From the NCBI GenBank assembly GCA_002127295.1, contig NFUV01000002.1, positions 992,001 through 1,056,000 of the forward strand: a stretch of DNA of 64,000 nt, given 5' to 3'. The notes below the pieces were generated by a model that worked only from the letters and a program-made list of their open reading frames with translations, searched no databases and had not been told where the DNA came from. Below, piece after piece: positions 50,867 through 60,511 of this stretch. The DNA comes from Chitinophagaceae bacterium IBVUCB2 (GTDB taxonomy: Bacteria; Bacteroidota; Bacteroidia; Chitinophagales; Chitinophagaceae). The number at the start of each line of letters is the position of its first letter. Positions within the stretch are counted from its first letter, which is position 1. The translations under genes and the position numbers were made by a program.

Positions 50867-53623
50867 ATGAAACTGTCTTTACCTTACTTGCTGTCAATTA
50901 TACTATCATTAGCTGTCACAAGCTTTACAGAAGCTTCGGCACAGCTTGCTGATATTACTGTTTCCTATAGAGATTCACTGGAAAGCGAAGAAGAGGATAA
51001 TAAGCTGTTATCAAATAATATTTTTTTTTCGAATAAGGGCCTCAAAGAAAGTGAACTTTTAGTTAGTATTCATGATACTACAGGATGGAAGTTAATTGGC
51101 GAAAAAAAGCAAATTATAAAAATTCTGCCGGGCACTACCCGGCTCATTTCCTTAAATTTTATTAAAAGCGCAACCGCATCATCTAAATGGCTGCCAGTAA
51201 AAATAGTAGTGCTGGATAAAATCAATATTTTATCTGCCACCTATTCCTTCCAACTCAAAGCTCGACCAGTAAAGAGGTTTGAACTTACGGGTAATGAAAC
51301 AGAGTTTTATGTGCAAAAAGATACCCGTAACCTGGCGGTTAAATACACGGTAAAAAATACGGGCAATACTGACGATATAATAGATGTAAATATCCAGAAC
51401 CCATTTTTTAATTTATCGGAGAATAAGAGGTTGAAACTGGAAGGTGGTGAAGAATATAACGGGGTAATTAATTTAAGGGTCACTGACCTCATGAAACAAA
51501 AATTGATAAAAGAATCTATTAAAATATCTGCAAGAGGATATAGAAAGAAAACCGTACTGAGTTTAAATGTAAACAGGTTATTGAACACAGCAAAAAAGCA
51601 TACATCAGCATACCCCACTTTTCCCATAGAACTTGAAACCGGAATTTTAAAATCATTTAATCAAAACAGTTTTTATTTGGGCTTTAGTGGTGAAAAAGTA
51701 CTTAAAAACGGTGCAAAATTAAAATATGGCTACCGGAGCAAACAGTTTGGAATTGCTAACCGCTTAGAGCAACATATTTTCCGTGTCGGCTATACTACAG
51801 ATAAATGGTCAATCTATGCGGGAGAGATGGCTGATATGGGTTATTTTAATGCATTTGGCCAGGGATTTAGCGGTACACATTTTTATAAGAAAAAGCTGGA
51901 GCTGGGAGTTCGTTCCATTTTTCACAACCGTGCCTCTCCGGTTAAAAATGATATGGGGGAAATATTTGTTAAACACAAATTCAAAAAAGTATCTTTTAGT
52001 CATTCGTTAAGTGTAAATGTCAGCAGACCAGAACGTAGAGGTAGTGTTTTACTTTCTACAGAAGCATCGTTGATAAGCACAACTAATTTTTTATTGACAG
52101 TAAAAGCTGCTGCAGGCCAGGATCATTTTATGGTAAAGGTTCCCGGCGTTCCATTTGAAAAAGCCGGTACGTTATTCGGCTATTCAACGTCCTACACTTT
52201 GGGAAAAGTATCACTCAATTCAGACATGCAAATAGGCTCTTACTACTTGCCGGGTATTTATTCAGGAAGCAATATTCAGAACCATGCTTTATCTGTAGCA
52301 CTCGGAAAGTATGCGGTTGGTTTGAATTACCAGAGAAATGAAGTACAAACAAAAAATTTTCTTTTTCGGGACACCATCTTCAATACAGCTTTTTTTGAGT
52401 TAAACATGGAGCGGTATGGGGTCACCGTTTCGAGACAATTCAAAAAGATTAATATTTCCCTCGGTGCAGGAAAATTCAAACAAGTGTCCACCTTTACCTC
52501 GCAATTGCCGGCCTATAATTTTATTGATTTTGCTTCTACCTACAGAATTAATCAAAACCTCCTCTTTAGTATCAGATCGGCATCAGGATACAATTCTACG
52601 GTGGGTATTAAGGGGCAAAAAGTATGGGTATCAAATAGCAGTGCTTTATTGGATACTAAATTTGGAGGCATACGGGCTTTGTATGTAAGGATCCCAAGAA
52701 TATTACTAGGTTTAAGTGGAGCAGATTCATTGGTTGAACGGGAAACCATGAGTATCTCACCTTATATTAAACTTAGCCTGTTTCAAAAAACGCTGATTGG
52801 AAATATTGGATATTCAATTGCCCGTTCGTCGTTTGATAATAATACTATCTCATTTTTAACAACCTCTCTCAACTACAAGAATAAAAAAAATGGGTTTGAT
52901 GTAAGAGTTTTTGGAAACATACCTATTTCTTCCTCAGAATCTGATTTTTTTCAGCGGGGTAATAGTAATTTCAATATCACTATTTTTAAAAAACTTAATG
53001 TCCCTATACCGTTTAAGAAAAAATATCACACACTTAGTGTTAAGCTCTATAAGGATATTAACCAAAATAAACAGCTTGATGCTGGTGAACAGCCCATACA
53101 AAATGCAATTGTTAGAATAGGTCAAAACTCATTTGAAACAGATAAATACGGGAGTATTCATTATAAAAATATTGAAAATGGTTTTTACCCGTTAGATTTT
53201 TCCTCTGTAAGCACAGAAAAAAGCATGATCCCGGCAGATGGCTTTAGGCAATTCCCAGAAGTTAAAGGTCGTAACACATCTATATCTATTCCGTATCAAA
53301 AAGGAAAATTAATTGAAGGAAAAATTGATATAATTCTTGATACATTTTCTGCTAAGAAATTTTTTGCGAAAGGGTTAAAAATAGTTGTGTCAGATACTAG
53401 CGGTAACTATTATATCGCATTTGCTGATGAAGCAGGAGATTTTTTTGTAAGCGTTCCTGCGGGCAGATATAAGATTTCTCTTAATCCCGAAGCTTTCTCT
53501 GCTGAAATACAGCCCGATCAAATGGAATATGTATTAGATATTGGGAAAGATGAGGATGTGACAAAAATTTTATTTACAGTTCGGCAAAGAAACCGACAAA
53601 TAATTTATCTAAAAAATAATTAA
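50867..53623 (+). CDS. Usher-like outer-membrane beta-barrel protein
   Basis: A 918-residue outer-membrane protein. The frame is open from 50801, but the ATG at 50867 starts a proper signal (LPYLLSIILSLAVTSFTEASAQ). Residues about 25-230 look like one or two Ig-like domains (DSTRLI-type strands and VKNTGNTDDIIDVNIQNPFF). Residues about 250-720 alternate short polar and aromatic strands (LKYGYRSKQFGIANRLEQHI, TLFGYSTSYTLGKVS), as in a large barrel. The C-terminal 190 residues hold carboxypeptidase-regulatory/SdrD-like domains (LYKDINQNKQLDAGEQPIQN, FADEAGDFFVSVPAGRYKIS). This order (periplasmic domain, large barrel, two C-terminal beta domains) parallels fimbrial ushers. I see no detectable usher family motif, so this is analogy. 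Confidence 0.7.
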   Translation: MKLSLPYLLSIILSLAVTSFTEASAQLADITVSYRDSLESEEEDNKLLSNNIFFSNKGLKESELLVSIHDTTGWKLIGEKKQIIKILPGTTRLISLNFIKSATASSKWLPVKIVVLDKINILSATYSFQLKARPVKRFELTGNETEFYVQKDTRNLAVKYTVKNTGNTDDIIDVNIQNPFFNLSENKRLKLEGGEEYNGVINLRVTDLMKQKLIKESIKISARGYRKKTVLSLNVNRLLNTAKKHTSAYPTFPIELETGILKSFNQNSFYLGFSGEKVLKNGAKLKYGYRSKQFGIANRLEQHIFRVGYTTDKWSIYAGEMADMGYFNAFGQGFSGTHFYKKKLELGVRSIFHNRASPVKNDMGEIFVKHKFKKVSFSHSLSVNVSRPERRGSVLLSTEASLISTTNFLLTVKAAAGQDHFMVKVPGVPFEKAGTLFGYSTSYTLGKVSLNSDMQIGSYYLPGIYSGSNIQNHALSVALGKYAVGLNYQRNEVQTKNFLFRDTIFNTAFFELNMERYGVTVSRQFKKINISLGAGKFKQVSTFTSQLPAYNFIDFASTYRINQNLLFSIRSASGYNSTVGIKGQKVWVSNSSALLDTKFGGIRALYVRIPRILLGLSGADSLVERETMSISPYIKLSLFQKTLIGNIGYSIARSSFDNNTISFLTTSLNYKNKKNGFDVRVFGNIPISSSESDFFQRGNSNFNITIFKKLNVPIPFKKKYHTLSVKLYKDINQNKQLDAGEQPIQNAIVRIGQNSFETDKYGSIHYKNIENGFYPLDFSSVSTEKSMIPADGFRQFPEVKGRNTSISIPYQKGKLIEGKIDIILDTFSAKKFFAKGLKIVVSDTSGNYYIAFADEAGDFFVSVPAGRYKISLNPEAFSAEIQPDQMEYVLDIGKDEDVTKILFTVRQRNRQIIYLKNN

Positions 53624-53641
53624 GACATTGAAATTGTACAT

Positions 53642-54484
53642 ATGAAACGGAAATTATTTACAACATTATTATTTATTCTTTTCCTGATTGCGGCACAGGG
53701 GCAGAACCAGGGCGATACAAGCAGCTTAAAAAAAGCAAAGGGAATGATTGTGCTGCCCAGTATGGTATATTTTAATCTTACGAATGGCCAATCAGCAACT
53801 CGTGAAATAACGATCACTAACCGACTTCCTGAAAAGAAGCAATACAAAGTGTATCTTGGAGATTGGGAGAGGGATAGTATGGGTGATCATAAATATTCAC
53901 CTGCAAATTCCATTTCCCGTAGCTGTGCTAGATGGATTAAACTAAGCAGAGATGTTATAGAGTTAGAACCCGATTCTTCAGCTGTTATATCGGTACGAAT
54001 GCAAATGCCTGACTCAGCGGAAGCCATCCAGGAAATGAAATGGGCCATGGTGTTTATTCAATTGGTAAATGAAGAAAAAGCACATAAAACTGAAAAGGAT
54101 ATTACTCAGCAGGTTATTTATAATTTTCGTATGGGAGTACATGTATACCAAACACCCCCAAATTTGAAACGAGTTTATCTTAGCATGCTTAGTTTCAAGA
54201 ATATTGTTAATAAAAAGGATTCTATCCTTTATCAAATTGCCTGTCTTAATGAAGGTACCCAGCAGTTAAAAGTTAAATGTAACTTTATAATGACTAATCT
54301 TTCTACTGGGGAAAAAACAAAATTGCCACAGCAGGATTTTCCAATGTTCCCGGGTCAGAAGCGGTTGGTGAATTATCTTGTTCCAAATGGACTAAAGCCA
54401 GGTAAATATTCAATCCTGGCAACTGCTGATGGAGGTGATGATATGCCTTTGCAGGCATCCCAGGCAGAAGTTGATATTCAATAG
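53642..54484 (+). CDS. PapD/DUF916-like periplasmic chaperone
   Basis: A 280-residue exported protein (signal KLFTTLLFILFLIAAQGQ). It has two Ig-like parts. The first (about 30-165) fits the PapD-like pattern: MIVLPSMVYFNLTNGQSATR, EITITNRLPEKKQYKVYLGD, RWIKLSRDVIELEPDSSAVI and MKWAMVFIQLV. The second (about 170-280) is another beta sandwich (QIACLNEGTQQLKVKCNFIM, FPGQKRLVNYLVPNGLKPGK). In chaperone-usher systems such proteins cap subunits on the way to the outer membrane; DUF916 proteins of WxL systems have a similar fold. It starts 18 bp behind the barrel gene and is followed 13 bp later by a small secreted protein, all one operon. Confidence 0.72.
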   Translation: MKRKLFTTLLFILFLIAAQGQNQGDTSSLKKAKGMIVLPSMVYFNLTNGQSATREITITNRLPEKKQYKVYLGDWERDSMGDHKYSPANSISRSCARWIKLSRDVIELEPDSSAVISVRMQMPDSAEAIQEMKWAMVFIQLVNEEKAHKTEKDITQQVIYNFRMGVHVYQTPPNLKRVYLSMLSFKNIVNKKDSILYQIACLNEGTQQLKVKCNFIMTNLSTGEKTKLPQQDFPMFPGQKRLVNYLVPNGLKPGKYSILATADGGDDMPLQASQAEVDIQ

Positions 54485-54497
54485 TAAAAGTGAAAAA

Positions 54498-54980
54498 ATG
54501 AAAAGCGGCCTAACAATTATTGTATTAATGATAGCAATGGTATCTTTCTCTCAACCATTGATGCGGCAAAATGAAATGCTGGTTACACAGAACAGTGCTA
54601 TTAGTTTTTCATATGCCACTGCAGAAGAAATGCTTTATCCTAAAACTATTAATAATGCATTTAATGTAAAAGTGAATGTGGGTAGCGATATTGTAAAAGT
54701 TTATGCCAGTGTGATGGTTCAGGGCAGTATGCGCAACACAGAATTAGGAAATTCACTTAATCTTCACCTGAACCATAAATCCTCCGGGGCTGCTATAATA
54801 AGCAATATTGATGTCCCATTAAGCGGAACACCGGTTTTATTGTTTACTTTACCAAGGGGAAGTAGTACTAATTTGCAGGAATATTCTTTTGTGTATGATG
54901 TAAAGTTGCTGGCACCAAAGAATTTTATTAAGCCTGATATGTATAATTATACAATTGTATTTTCACAAACTATACAATGA
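54498..54980 (+). CDS. Small secreted beta protein of the fibre-like unit (A)
   Basis: A 160-residue exported protein. The frame is open from 54429, but the ATG at 54498 gives a clear signal (SGLTIIVLMIAMVSFSQ) and sits 13 bp behind the chaperone stop. The mature part is beta-rich: NEMLVTQNSAISFSYATAEE, NNAFNVKVNVGSDIVKVYAS, VPLSGTPVLLFTLPRG. It ends in DMYNYTIVFSQTIQ, a strand-like tail resembling subunit ends. No family is recognised. It overlaps the next gene by 4 bp. Likely a minor subunit, tip or anchor protein of the same structure (inference). Confidence 0.68.
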   Translation: MKSGLTIIVLMIAMVSFSQPLMRQNEMLVTQNSAISFSYATAEEMLYPKTINNAFNVKVNVGSDIVKVYASVMVQGSMRNTELGNSLNLHLNHKSSGAAIISNIDVPLSGTPVLLFTLPRGSSTNLQEYSFVYDVKLLAPKNFIKPDMYNYTIVFSQTIQ

Positions 54981-55468
54981 AAAAATTATTTATAATATCT
55001 TTCTTCCTGATTCCCCTTTTTGTTATGGGCCAAACAGGTAGTGGAATGCAAACCGTAGCTGGCTCAGTTGAAATACAGGCATTACAGGATTTGAAAGTGG
55101 AAATAGTTGATCCTTCCCCTCTTAGTTTTAATGATCCCCAGGAAATTGAAAAAGGAATTTTGCGTCCGGGTTACTATCGTTTAACCATCATAAGTAATGT
55201 GCCATGGTTAATTACTGTTGAAACTAATACTCCTTTTTTCAAACCCGCCAGTGTTGGGGCTGCTCCGAATGCGAATATCAGTATGGTAGAGGTAAAAGGG
55301 AACAAAGGAGGTTTTATCCACTTAACTAATACGCCACAAACTGTTCTCGTTAGTGAAACCAATGCCATTAAAACAGTTTTCTATCTTGATTTGCGGATCA
55401 AACCCTCGGTACTTACTTCTGGAGGTAAATATTCATCTCCGGTTTTATTTGTATTATCTCCACAATAA
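54977..55468 (+). CDS. Small secreted beta protein of the fibre-like unit (B)
   Basis: A 163-residue exported protein with signal KLFIISFFLIPLFVMGQ. The mature part has strands such as GSVEIQALQDLKVEIVDPSP, LSFNDPQEIEKGILRPGYYR and HLTNTPQTVLVSETNAIKTV, ending in KYSSPVLFVLSPQ. The LSF..P..I..G pattern and the end strand recall DUF4402/fimbrial-type subunits, but I would not assign a family. Its ATG lies inside the stop of the previous gene (ATGA), so the two are translationally coupled. It is the last gene of the unit, before the convergent pgi gene. Confidence 0.68.
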   Translation: MKKLFIISFFLIPLFVMGQTGSGMQTVAGSVEIQALQDLKVEIVDPSPLSFNDPQEIEKGILRPGYYRLTIISNVPWLITVETNTPFFKPASVGAAPNANISMVEVKGNKGGFIHLTNTPQTVLVSETNAIKTVFYLDLRIKPSVLTSGGKYSSPVLFVLSPQ

Positions 55469-55501
55469 ATAAATAGCCAGGTCGAAATTTTTATTTAGAA
55501 A

Positions 55502-57157
55502 TTAGTGCTGCATTTTCATTTTCTTCCATGCGTTTATCAACCCATTGGTAGAACAATCATGATTAGATACTTCTATTGTTGTTTCCAGCTCCGGTAAAAT
55601 TTTATTGGCTAATTGTTTGCCTAATTCTACTCCCCACTGATCGAAACTGTAAATATTCCAGATAACACCCTGCACAAATATTTTGTGTTCATATAAGGCA
55701 ATTAAGTTGCCTAATGAATGTGGGGTTATTTTTTTAATAAGAAAGGAGTTGGTAGGCTTGTTCCCCGTAAAAATTTTGTAAGGGAGTAGCTTTGCAATAT
55801 CATCGTTACTTAAACCGGCTTTCTCTAATTCCTGCCTTGCTTCTGTTTCTGTTTTCCCATTCATCAATGCTTCTGTTTGCGCAAAAAAATTGCTTAATAA
55901 TTTTACATGATGATCGCCAATTGGATTATGACTTTGTGCCGAAGCAATAAAATCACAGGGAACCAAAAGAGTGCCCTGGTGTATTAGTTGATAGAAAGCA
56001 TGTTGGCCATTTGTGCCCGGTTCTCCCCAAATAACAGGCCCGGTCGTATATTCAACTGCTTCACCATTTCTATCTATGCTTTTTCCATTGCTTTCCATAT
56101 TGCCCTGTTGAAAATAGGCAGCAAACCGGTGGAGATATTGATCGTACGGTAAAATGGCTTCAGACTGTGCACCAAAAAAATTAGTGTACCACACTCCAAG
56201 TAAAGCCATTAATACGGGAATATTTTCTTTGAATGGGGTAGTAGTAAAATGAACGTCAGCATCGTAAGCCCCTTTTAATAGTTCTTCAAAATTTTTGTAC
56301 CCAATTGTAAGGGCAATAGAAAGACCAATAGAACTCCATAATGAATACCGGCCGCCAACCCAGTCCCAGAATTCAAACATGTTCTTTTTGTCAATACCAA
56401 ACTTTACTACTTCGCTTTCATTGGTAGACAAAGCCACGAAATGCTTTGCTACATGGGATTCTTTTTTTGCCTTTTTAAGAAACCATTCCCTTGCCGTATG
56501 AGCATTGGTCATGGTTTCTTGTGTGGTAAAAGTTTTGGAAGCGATTAGGAATAATGTTTTTTCCGGGTCAACTTGTTTTAATACTTCAGCTATATGTGAA
56601 CCATCAATATTAGAAACAAAATGTGTTTCAATTCCATCAACCCAGTATGGCTTTAATGCTTCTGTTGCCATTTTCGGTCCGAGATCGCTGCCCCCAATTC
56701 CAATGTTTACAATATGTTTAATGCGTTTGCCGGTGTAGCCTCTAAGTTTGCCTTTGTGAATAGCATTACAAAAGGTCTTCATTTTTTTCAAGGCCTTTTC
56801 TATAGCAGGCATTATATCTTTTCCTTCAGTATAAACCGGTTTGCCTGAAAAGTTACGTAAGGCTATATGCAACACCGCTCTTTTCTCCGTGATATTTATT
56901 TTTTCTCCCTTAAGCATGGCCTCTAATGCTTCTTTTACACGGCACTCTTTTGCCAGTTGCAACAATAGGTTTATTGTTTCTTCTGTAATAATATTTTTGG
57001 AATAGTCGAATACCATCCCATCTGTGCAAAGAGAAAATTTTGTAAACCTGTCCTCTGCAAGAAATAATTCTCTCATGTGTACATCTTTCATCTGCTGATA
57101 ATGTACCTGCAGTTCTTTCCAGGAGTTTGTGTTGATGGGATTTATTTGAGGAAACAT
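55502..57157 (-). CDS. pgi: Glucose-6-phosphate isomerase
   Basis: A 551-residue cytosolic enzyme that interconverts glucose 6-phosphate and fructose 6-phosphate. Signatures: [79 protein letters not shown] and the C-terminal [18 protein letters not shown] with the catalytic lysine. This is the long (about 550 residue) eukaryote-like form found in many Bacteroidota. The adjacent threonine aldolase gene begins 9 bp upstream on the same strand, so they are likely co-transcribed. Confidence 0.97.
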   Translation of the reverse strand: MFPQINPINTNSWKELQVHYQQMKDVHMRELFLAEDRFTKFSLCTDGMVFDYSKNIITEETINLLLQLAKECRVKEALEAMLKGEKINITEKRAVLHIALRNFSGKPVYTEGKDIMPAIEKALKKMKTFCNAIHKGKLRGYTGKRIKHIVNIGIGGSDLGPKMATEALKPYWVDGIETHFVSNIDGSHIAEVLKQVDPEKTLFLIASKTFTTQETMTNAHTAREWFLKKAKKESHVAKHFVALSTNESEVVKFGIDKKNMFEFWDWVGGRYSLWSSIGLSIALTIGYKNFEELLKGAYDADVHFTTTPFKENIPVLMALLGVWYTNFFGAQSEAILPYDQYLHRFAAYFQQGNMESNGKSIDRNGEAVEYTTGPVIWGEPGTNGQHAFYQLIHQGTLLVPCDFIASAQSHNPIGDHHVKLLSNFFAQTEALMNGKTETEARQELEKAGLSNDDIAKLLPYKIFTGNKPTNSFLIKKITPHSLGNLIALYEHKIFVQGVIWNIYSFDQWGVELGKQLANKILPELETTIEVSNHDCSTNGLINAWKKMKMQH

Positions 57158-57166
57158 ATTTAGATG

Positions 57167-58183
57167 CTATAGTTGAGTAAATACCTGTATTGTTTTTTGT
57201 ACCATTGCGGTGTTAATATCGAGGTGAGTAACCAGCCTTACTCTGTTAGGAGAAATAGCGTAGCCTAAGATAGAACTGTTTTTTAATTGAGCCACCAAAT
57301 CCGGAGCTGTCATTCCATCTTTCAATTCAAAAATGATAATATTTGTTTCGACCGGTAATACCATTTTTACAAAATCTTTTGTTGCAATGGCAGCAGCAAT
57401 TTGTTTTGCATGATTATGATCTTCTTCTAACCGGGCTATATTATTTTCCAATGCATAAATTCCGGCAGCAGCAATAAAACCAGCCTGCCGCATTCCACCA
57501 CCAAAAGCTTTTCTTATTCTACGGGCTTTTTTGACAAGTTCTTTTTTCCCTATTAATAAGCTGCCAACCGGGCAGCCGAGACTTTTACTCAGGCATACAG
57601 AAATGCTATCAAAAGCATCTCCATATTGCTTTGCAGATTCTTTTTTTGCCACCATTGCATTCCATAACCTGGCTCCATCGAGATGAAAGGCAAGATTTTT
57701 TTCTTTGCATAATGCCTGTATCTTTTTTATTTCTTTCATATCATAGCAACTGCCGCCTCCACGATTTGAAGTATTCTCTAACGATACCAGGCTTGTGTTG
57801 GCTCTGTGTGGATCATCAGGATTAATAGCAGCTAACACCTGCTCGGCAGTTATTCTTCCTCTATCACCATGTAATAATTTAACTGACGCCCCAGAATTAA
57901 AGGCTATACCTCCTCCTTCATATTGATATATATGTGAGCTTTCGTCGCAAATAACTTCATCACCCGGCTGTGTATGGCATTTAATTGCTATTTGATTGGT
58001 CATTGTTCCTGAAGGGCAAAAAATAGCGGCCTCCATTCCAAACATGCCAGCTGTTATACTTTCTAATTCGTTTATAGATGGATCCTCTCCAAATACATCA
58101 TCGCCTGTTTTCGCCTTCATCATTGCTTCCAGCATAGCAGGAGTAGGTTGGGTAACTGTGTCAGACCTATAATCAATTATCAT
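57167..58183 (-). CDS. ltaE: Low-specificity L-threonine aldolase
   Basis: A 338-residue PLP enzyme that cleaves L-threonine or allo-threonine to glycine and acetaldehyde. The PLP lysine is K200 in ISVCLSKSLGCPVGSLLIGK. Other conserved elements: DYRSDTVTQPTPAML, GEDPSINELE, FCPSGTMTNQIA, ESSHIYQYEGGGIA and NLAFHLDGARLWNA. The start ATG (58183) agrees with the family N-terminus. It runs into pgi after 9 bp. It is divergent from the LytS-type kinase gene, whose true start is 99 bp away. Confidence 0.95.
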   Translation of the reverse strand: MIIDYRSDTVTQPTPAMLEAMMKAKTGDDVFGEDPSINELESITAGMFGMEAAIFCPSGTMTNQIAIKCHTQPGDEVICDESSHIYQYEGGGIAFNSGASVKLLHGDRGRITAEQVLAAINPDDPHRANTSLVSLENTSNRGGGSCYDMKEIKKIQALCKEKNLAFHLDGARLWNAMVAKKESAKQYGDAFDSISVCLSKSLGCPVGSLLIGKKELVKKARRIRKAFGGGMRQAGFIAAAGIYALENNIARLEEDHNHAKQIAAAIATKDFVKMVLPVETNIIIFELKDGMTAPDLVAQLKNSSILGYAISPNRVRLVTHLDINTAMVQKTIQVFTQL

Positions 58184-58282
58184 TTCCTGTTTTTCTGCAA
58201 TATAATCAGTTCACTCTTTAAAACCGGCATTTTACGAACCGAATCTGCCATATTATTCCTGTTTTTATATCTTGTTGGCAAA

Positions 58283-59449
58283 ATGAAAGAGCCATCTACA
58301 CTTCAGTATGTATTGTTGATAACAGTATGTTTATTATTTGCTGTAGCTGGCCTCTATTTGTTAGCTGCCTTTAGCCGTTTATTTAAAAAGAGTATCCGGA
58401 ATGAATTATTAAGAAAGAATGTAGCTGCCTGGTTGATAATTTTTTGTATTTCTACCGCTATGCTACCGATGGGTGGTGGATTTTTTTATTTATTAGCTAA
58501 GCATGGATGGCTCTGGGCTATTTTGGGTCAATTAATTTCCGCAACACTTTGTACACTTATTATTTATAACCTGGTAAGAGTTGTTTCAGAAAGCCAGAAA
58601 CTTAAGAAGCTTTCTTTTATCAAGCATAACTTTTTAATATTAACAACACTTGTTGTAACGACACTTGCCATAAACATACCTTCTGGCTATTGGATTTATG
58701 GCAGTGACCGAACATTTCTGAAGTATGTAATCATCAACAGTATTTATCTGGCAGGAGCTACCGGGCTTGTATATATAGTTATCCGGTATCTTGATACAGA
58801 AAGAAAAAGAAAGTTTGATGAAAAGGAGCTTGAGCTAAGCCGCCTGCGTGAATTAAAAGTGAAAGCTGAGTTAGATGCTCTCCATTCAAAAGTTAATCCT
58901 CATTTTTTATATAATGCATTAAATTCTATTGCTGATTTATCCATAACGGATGGTAAAAAAGCAAGACGAATGACCATTGCATTGGCGGATTTGTTTCGCT
59001 ACAGTATTAATTATAGTCAGAATAATTATTCCACTATTAAAGATGAAGTGGCAATGGCAGAAGTGTATTTGCAAATAGAAAAAATAAGATTTGAAGATCA
59101 GTTAACCTGTACAATTAATGTGGAGGAAAACTTAAAACATTTCCTGGTTCCAAGATTTGTATTGCAGCCTTTGGTAGAGAATGCCGTAAAGCATGGATTG
59201 AAAGCAACGGGTATGTTGACTGAAATAAGTTTGAACGTCCAATCATATAAAGAGGGTATGAAGCTGACAGTTGCAGATAACGGCCCACTTTTCCCGGATG
59301 AGTTGAACCCGGGTTATGGGGTTAAAAGTGTGTATGATAAATTGGAACTACTTTTTCCCGGGAATTTTGATTTAAGCTTTAATAATACACCACAAAAAGA
59401 GGTTTGTATTTATATAAAAAAATTAATTAAGAATGAGCCAGGTATTTAA
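58283..59449 (+). CDS. LytS/YehU-type sensor histidine kinase
   Basis: A 388-residue membrane kinase. The frame is open from 58148 and overlaps the aldolase gene, but the ATG at 58283 (MKEPSTLQYVLLIT) is the likely start. About five to six helices occupy residues 8-175 (YVLLITVCLLFAVAGLYLLA, LIIFCISTAMLPMGGGFFYL and others). The His_kinase domain has the phospho-acceptor in SKVNPHFLYNALNSIADLSI, and the HATPase part has FVLQPLVENAVKHGLKATG and VADNGPLFP. It overlaps the LytTR regulator gene by 17 bp. The stimulus sensed by the membrane part is unknown. Confidence 0.9.
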   Translation: MKEPSTLQYVLLITVCLLFAVAGLYLLAAFSRLFKKSIRNELLRKNVAAWLIIFCISTAMLPMGGGFFYLLAKHGWLWAILGQLISATLCTLIIYNLVRVVSESQKLKKLSFIKHNFLILTTLVVTTLAINIPSGYWIYGSDRTFLKYVIINSIYLAGATGLVYIVIRYLDTERKRKFDEKELELSRLRELKVKAELDALHSKVNPHFLYNALNSIADLSITDGKKARRMTIALADLFRYSINYSQNNYSTIKDEVAMAEVYLQIEKIRFEDQLTCTINVEENLKHFLVPRFVLQPLVENAVKHGLKATGMLTEISLNVQSYKEGMKLTVADNGPLFPDELNPGYGVKSVYDKLELLFPGNFDLSFNNTPQKEVCIYIKKLIKNEPGI

Positions 59450-60197
59450 GGCAATAGTAGTAGATGATGAACCTGCAGCAAGAAGATTGATGAGAAGTCT
59501 TTTGGCGGAATATGCTGATGTAATTACTGTAATTGATGAAGCAGGTACAGGCAGAGAAGCTATCCAAAAAATTGAAGAGCTAAAGCCGGATCTTGTTTTT
59601 TTAGATATACAAATGCCCGATCTGACAGGGTTTGAAGTATTAGAGCAATTGGAGGTAAAACCAAATATCATATTTACAACAGCTTATGAGCAATATGCAA
59701 TAAAGGCTTTTGAAACTTTTTCTATTGATTATTTATTGAAACCTATAAAGGAAGAAAGATTACAGCAAAGCATTGATAAGCTGAAACAATTTGGCCGCCT
59801 AAACCAGGAGGTGAATACAGTAAGCTTACAGGAAATTATTCGGCAGATACAGGCCCCAAAACAAAGTACCGCTTTACCTATACGAACTGGCGACAGGATC
59901 GTTTTACTTAAATATGAAAATATAGTTTACCTGGAAGCTCAGGACAAATATGTATTCATACACACTATAGAAGGGCAGAAGCACCTTACGGATCAATCTC
60001 TCTCGGCTTTATCGGAAAAATTACCCTCCCAATTCTACCGGATCCAGAAATCATATATTATAAATAAGGAGAGGATTAGAGAAATGCACCGGCATTTCAA
60101 TGGCCGGTATCTATTTGTATTAGATGATAAAGAAGGAACCCGGCTAACTTCTGGCCGAACCTATCATGACGGTATACGTACTGAATTCGGATTATAA
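59433..60197 (+). CDS. LytTR-family response regulator
   Basis: A 254-residue regulator, partner of the LytS-type kinase. The receiver domain (5-120) has the acidic triad in AIVVDDEPAARRLM and phospho-acceptor D58 in LVFLDIQMPDLTGF, with the lysine in IDYLLKPIKEE. The LytTR DNA-binding domain is about 150-250 (RTGDRIVLLKYENIVYLEAQ, SALSEKLPSQFYRIQKSYII). Its start codon lies inside the end of the kinase gene. Targets are not known; the two outer-membrane barrel genes downstream on the same strand are the nearest candidates. Confidence 0.94.
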   Translation: MSQVFKAIVVDDEPAARRLMRSLLAEYADVITVIDEAGTGREAIQKIEELKPDLVFLDIQMPDLTGFEVLEQLEVKPNIIFTTAYEQYAIKAFETFSIDYLLKPIKEERLQQSIDKLKQFGRLNQEVNTVSLQEIIRQIQAPKQSTALPIRTGDRIVLLKYENIVYLEAQDKYVFIHTIEGQKHLTDQSLSALSEKLPSQFYRIQKSYIINKERIREMHRHFNGRYLFVLDDKEGTRLTSGRTYHDGIRTEFGL

Positions 60198-60398
60198 TAC
60201 CCCCCATTTTCAATCTGGTACAGTTCATCCTGCAAAATTTCCGCTTTACCCAGATATCCTTGTTGCCCCGCCTAAACGATCCTAGTTTTAATTATTAATG
60301 CAGCTAACTGCCATTTATGACAATTTTTTGCCGTTTATCCCAAAAAATTGAAGTGATGTAACCGTAATGTCAGCTTAGCGTCACACTGATATTATAAA

Positions 60399-60434
60399 AA
60401 ACGGCCGTACATCATTAAAAATGGCCGTTTAATT
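60399..60434 (+). terminator. Possible terminator of the LytS/LytTR operon
   Basis: AAACGGCC (60399-60406) pairs with GGCCGTTT (60423-60430) over a 16-nt loop, followed by AATTT. The T-tract is weak. Confidence 0.5.
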
Positions 60435-60465
60435 TAAAACAATGTTCTTGGTATTACAAAGTACC

Positions 60466-60473
60466 TATCTTTG
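60466..60473 (+). promoter_or_regulatory. Candidate -7 element of the first barrel gene
   Basis: TATCTTTG matches TAnnTTTG exactly, 38 bp before the ATG at 60512. A TTCTTG (60445-60450) stands upstream at a shorter spacing than usual. Confidence 0.5.
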
Positions 60474-60511
60474 AACTGTAATAATTAAAAACCAGTACTA
60501 AATCGTTAATA

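Larger units (their letters stand above)
60198..60511. other. 314-bp gap with a terminator-like hairpin and a -7 element
   Basis: Between the LytTR gene and the first barrel gene. It holds the hairpin and promoter box listed separately. The rest is pyrimidine-rich near 60200-60280 and shows no ORF or RNA gene that I can support. Confidence 0.5.
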
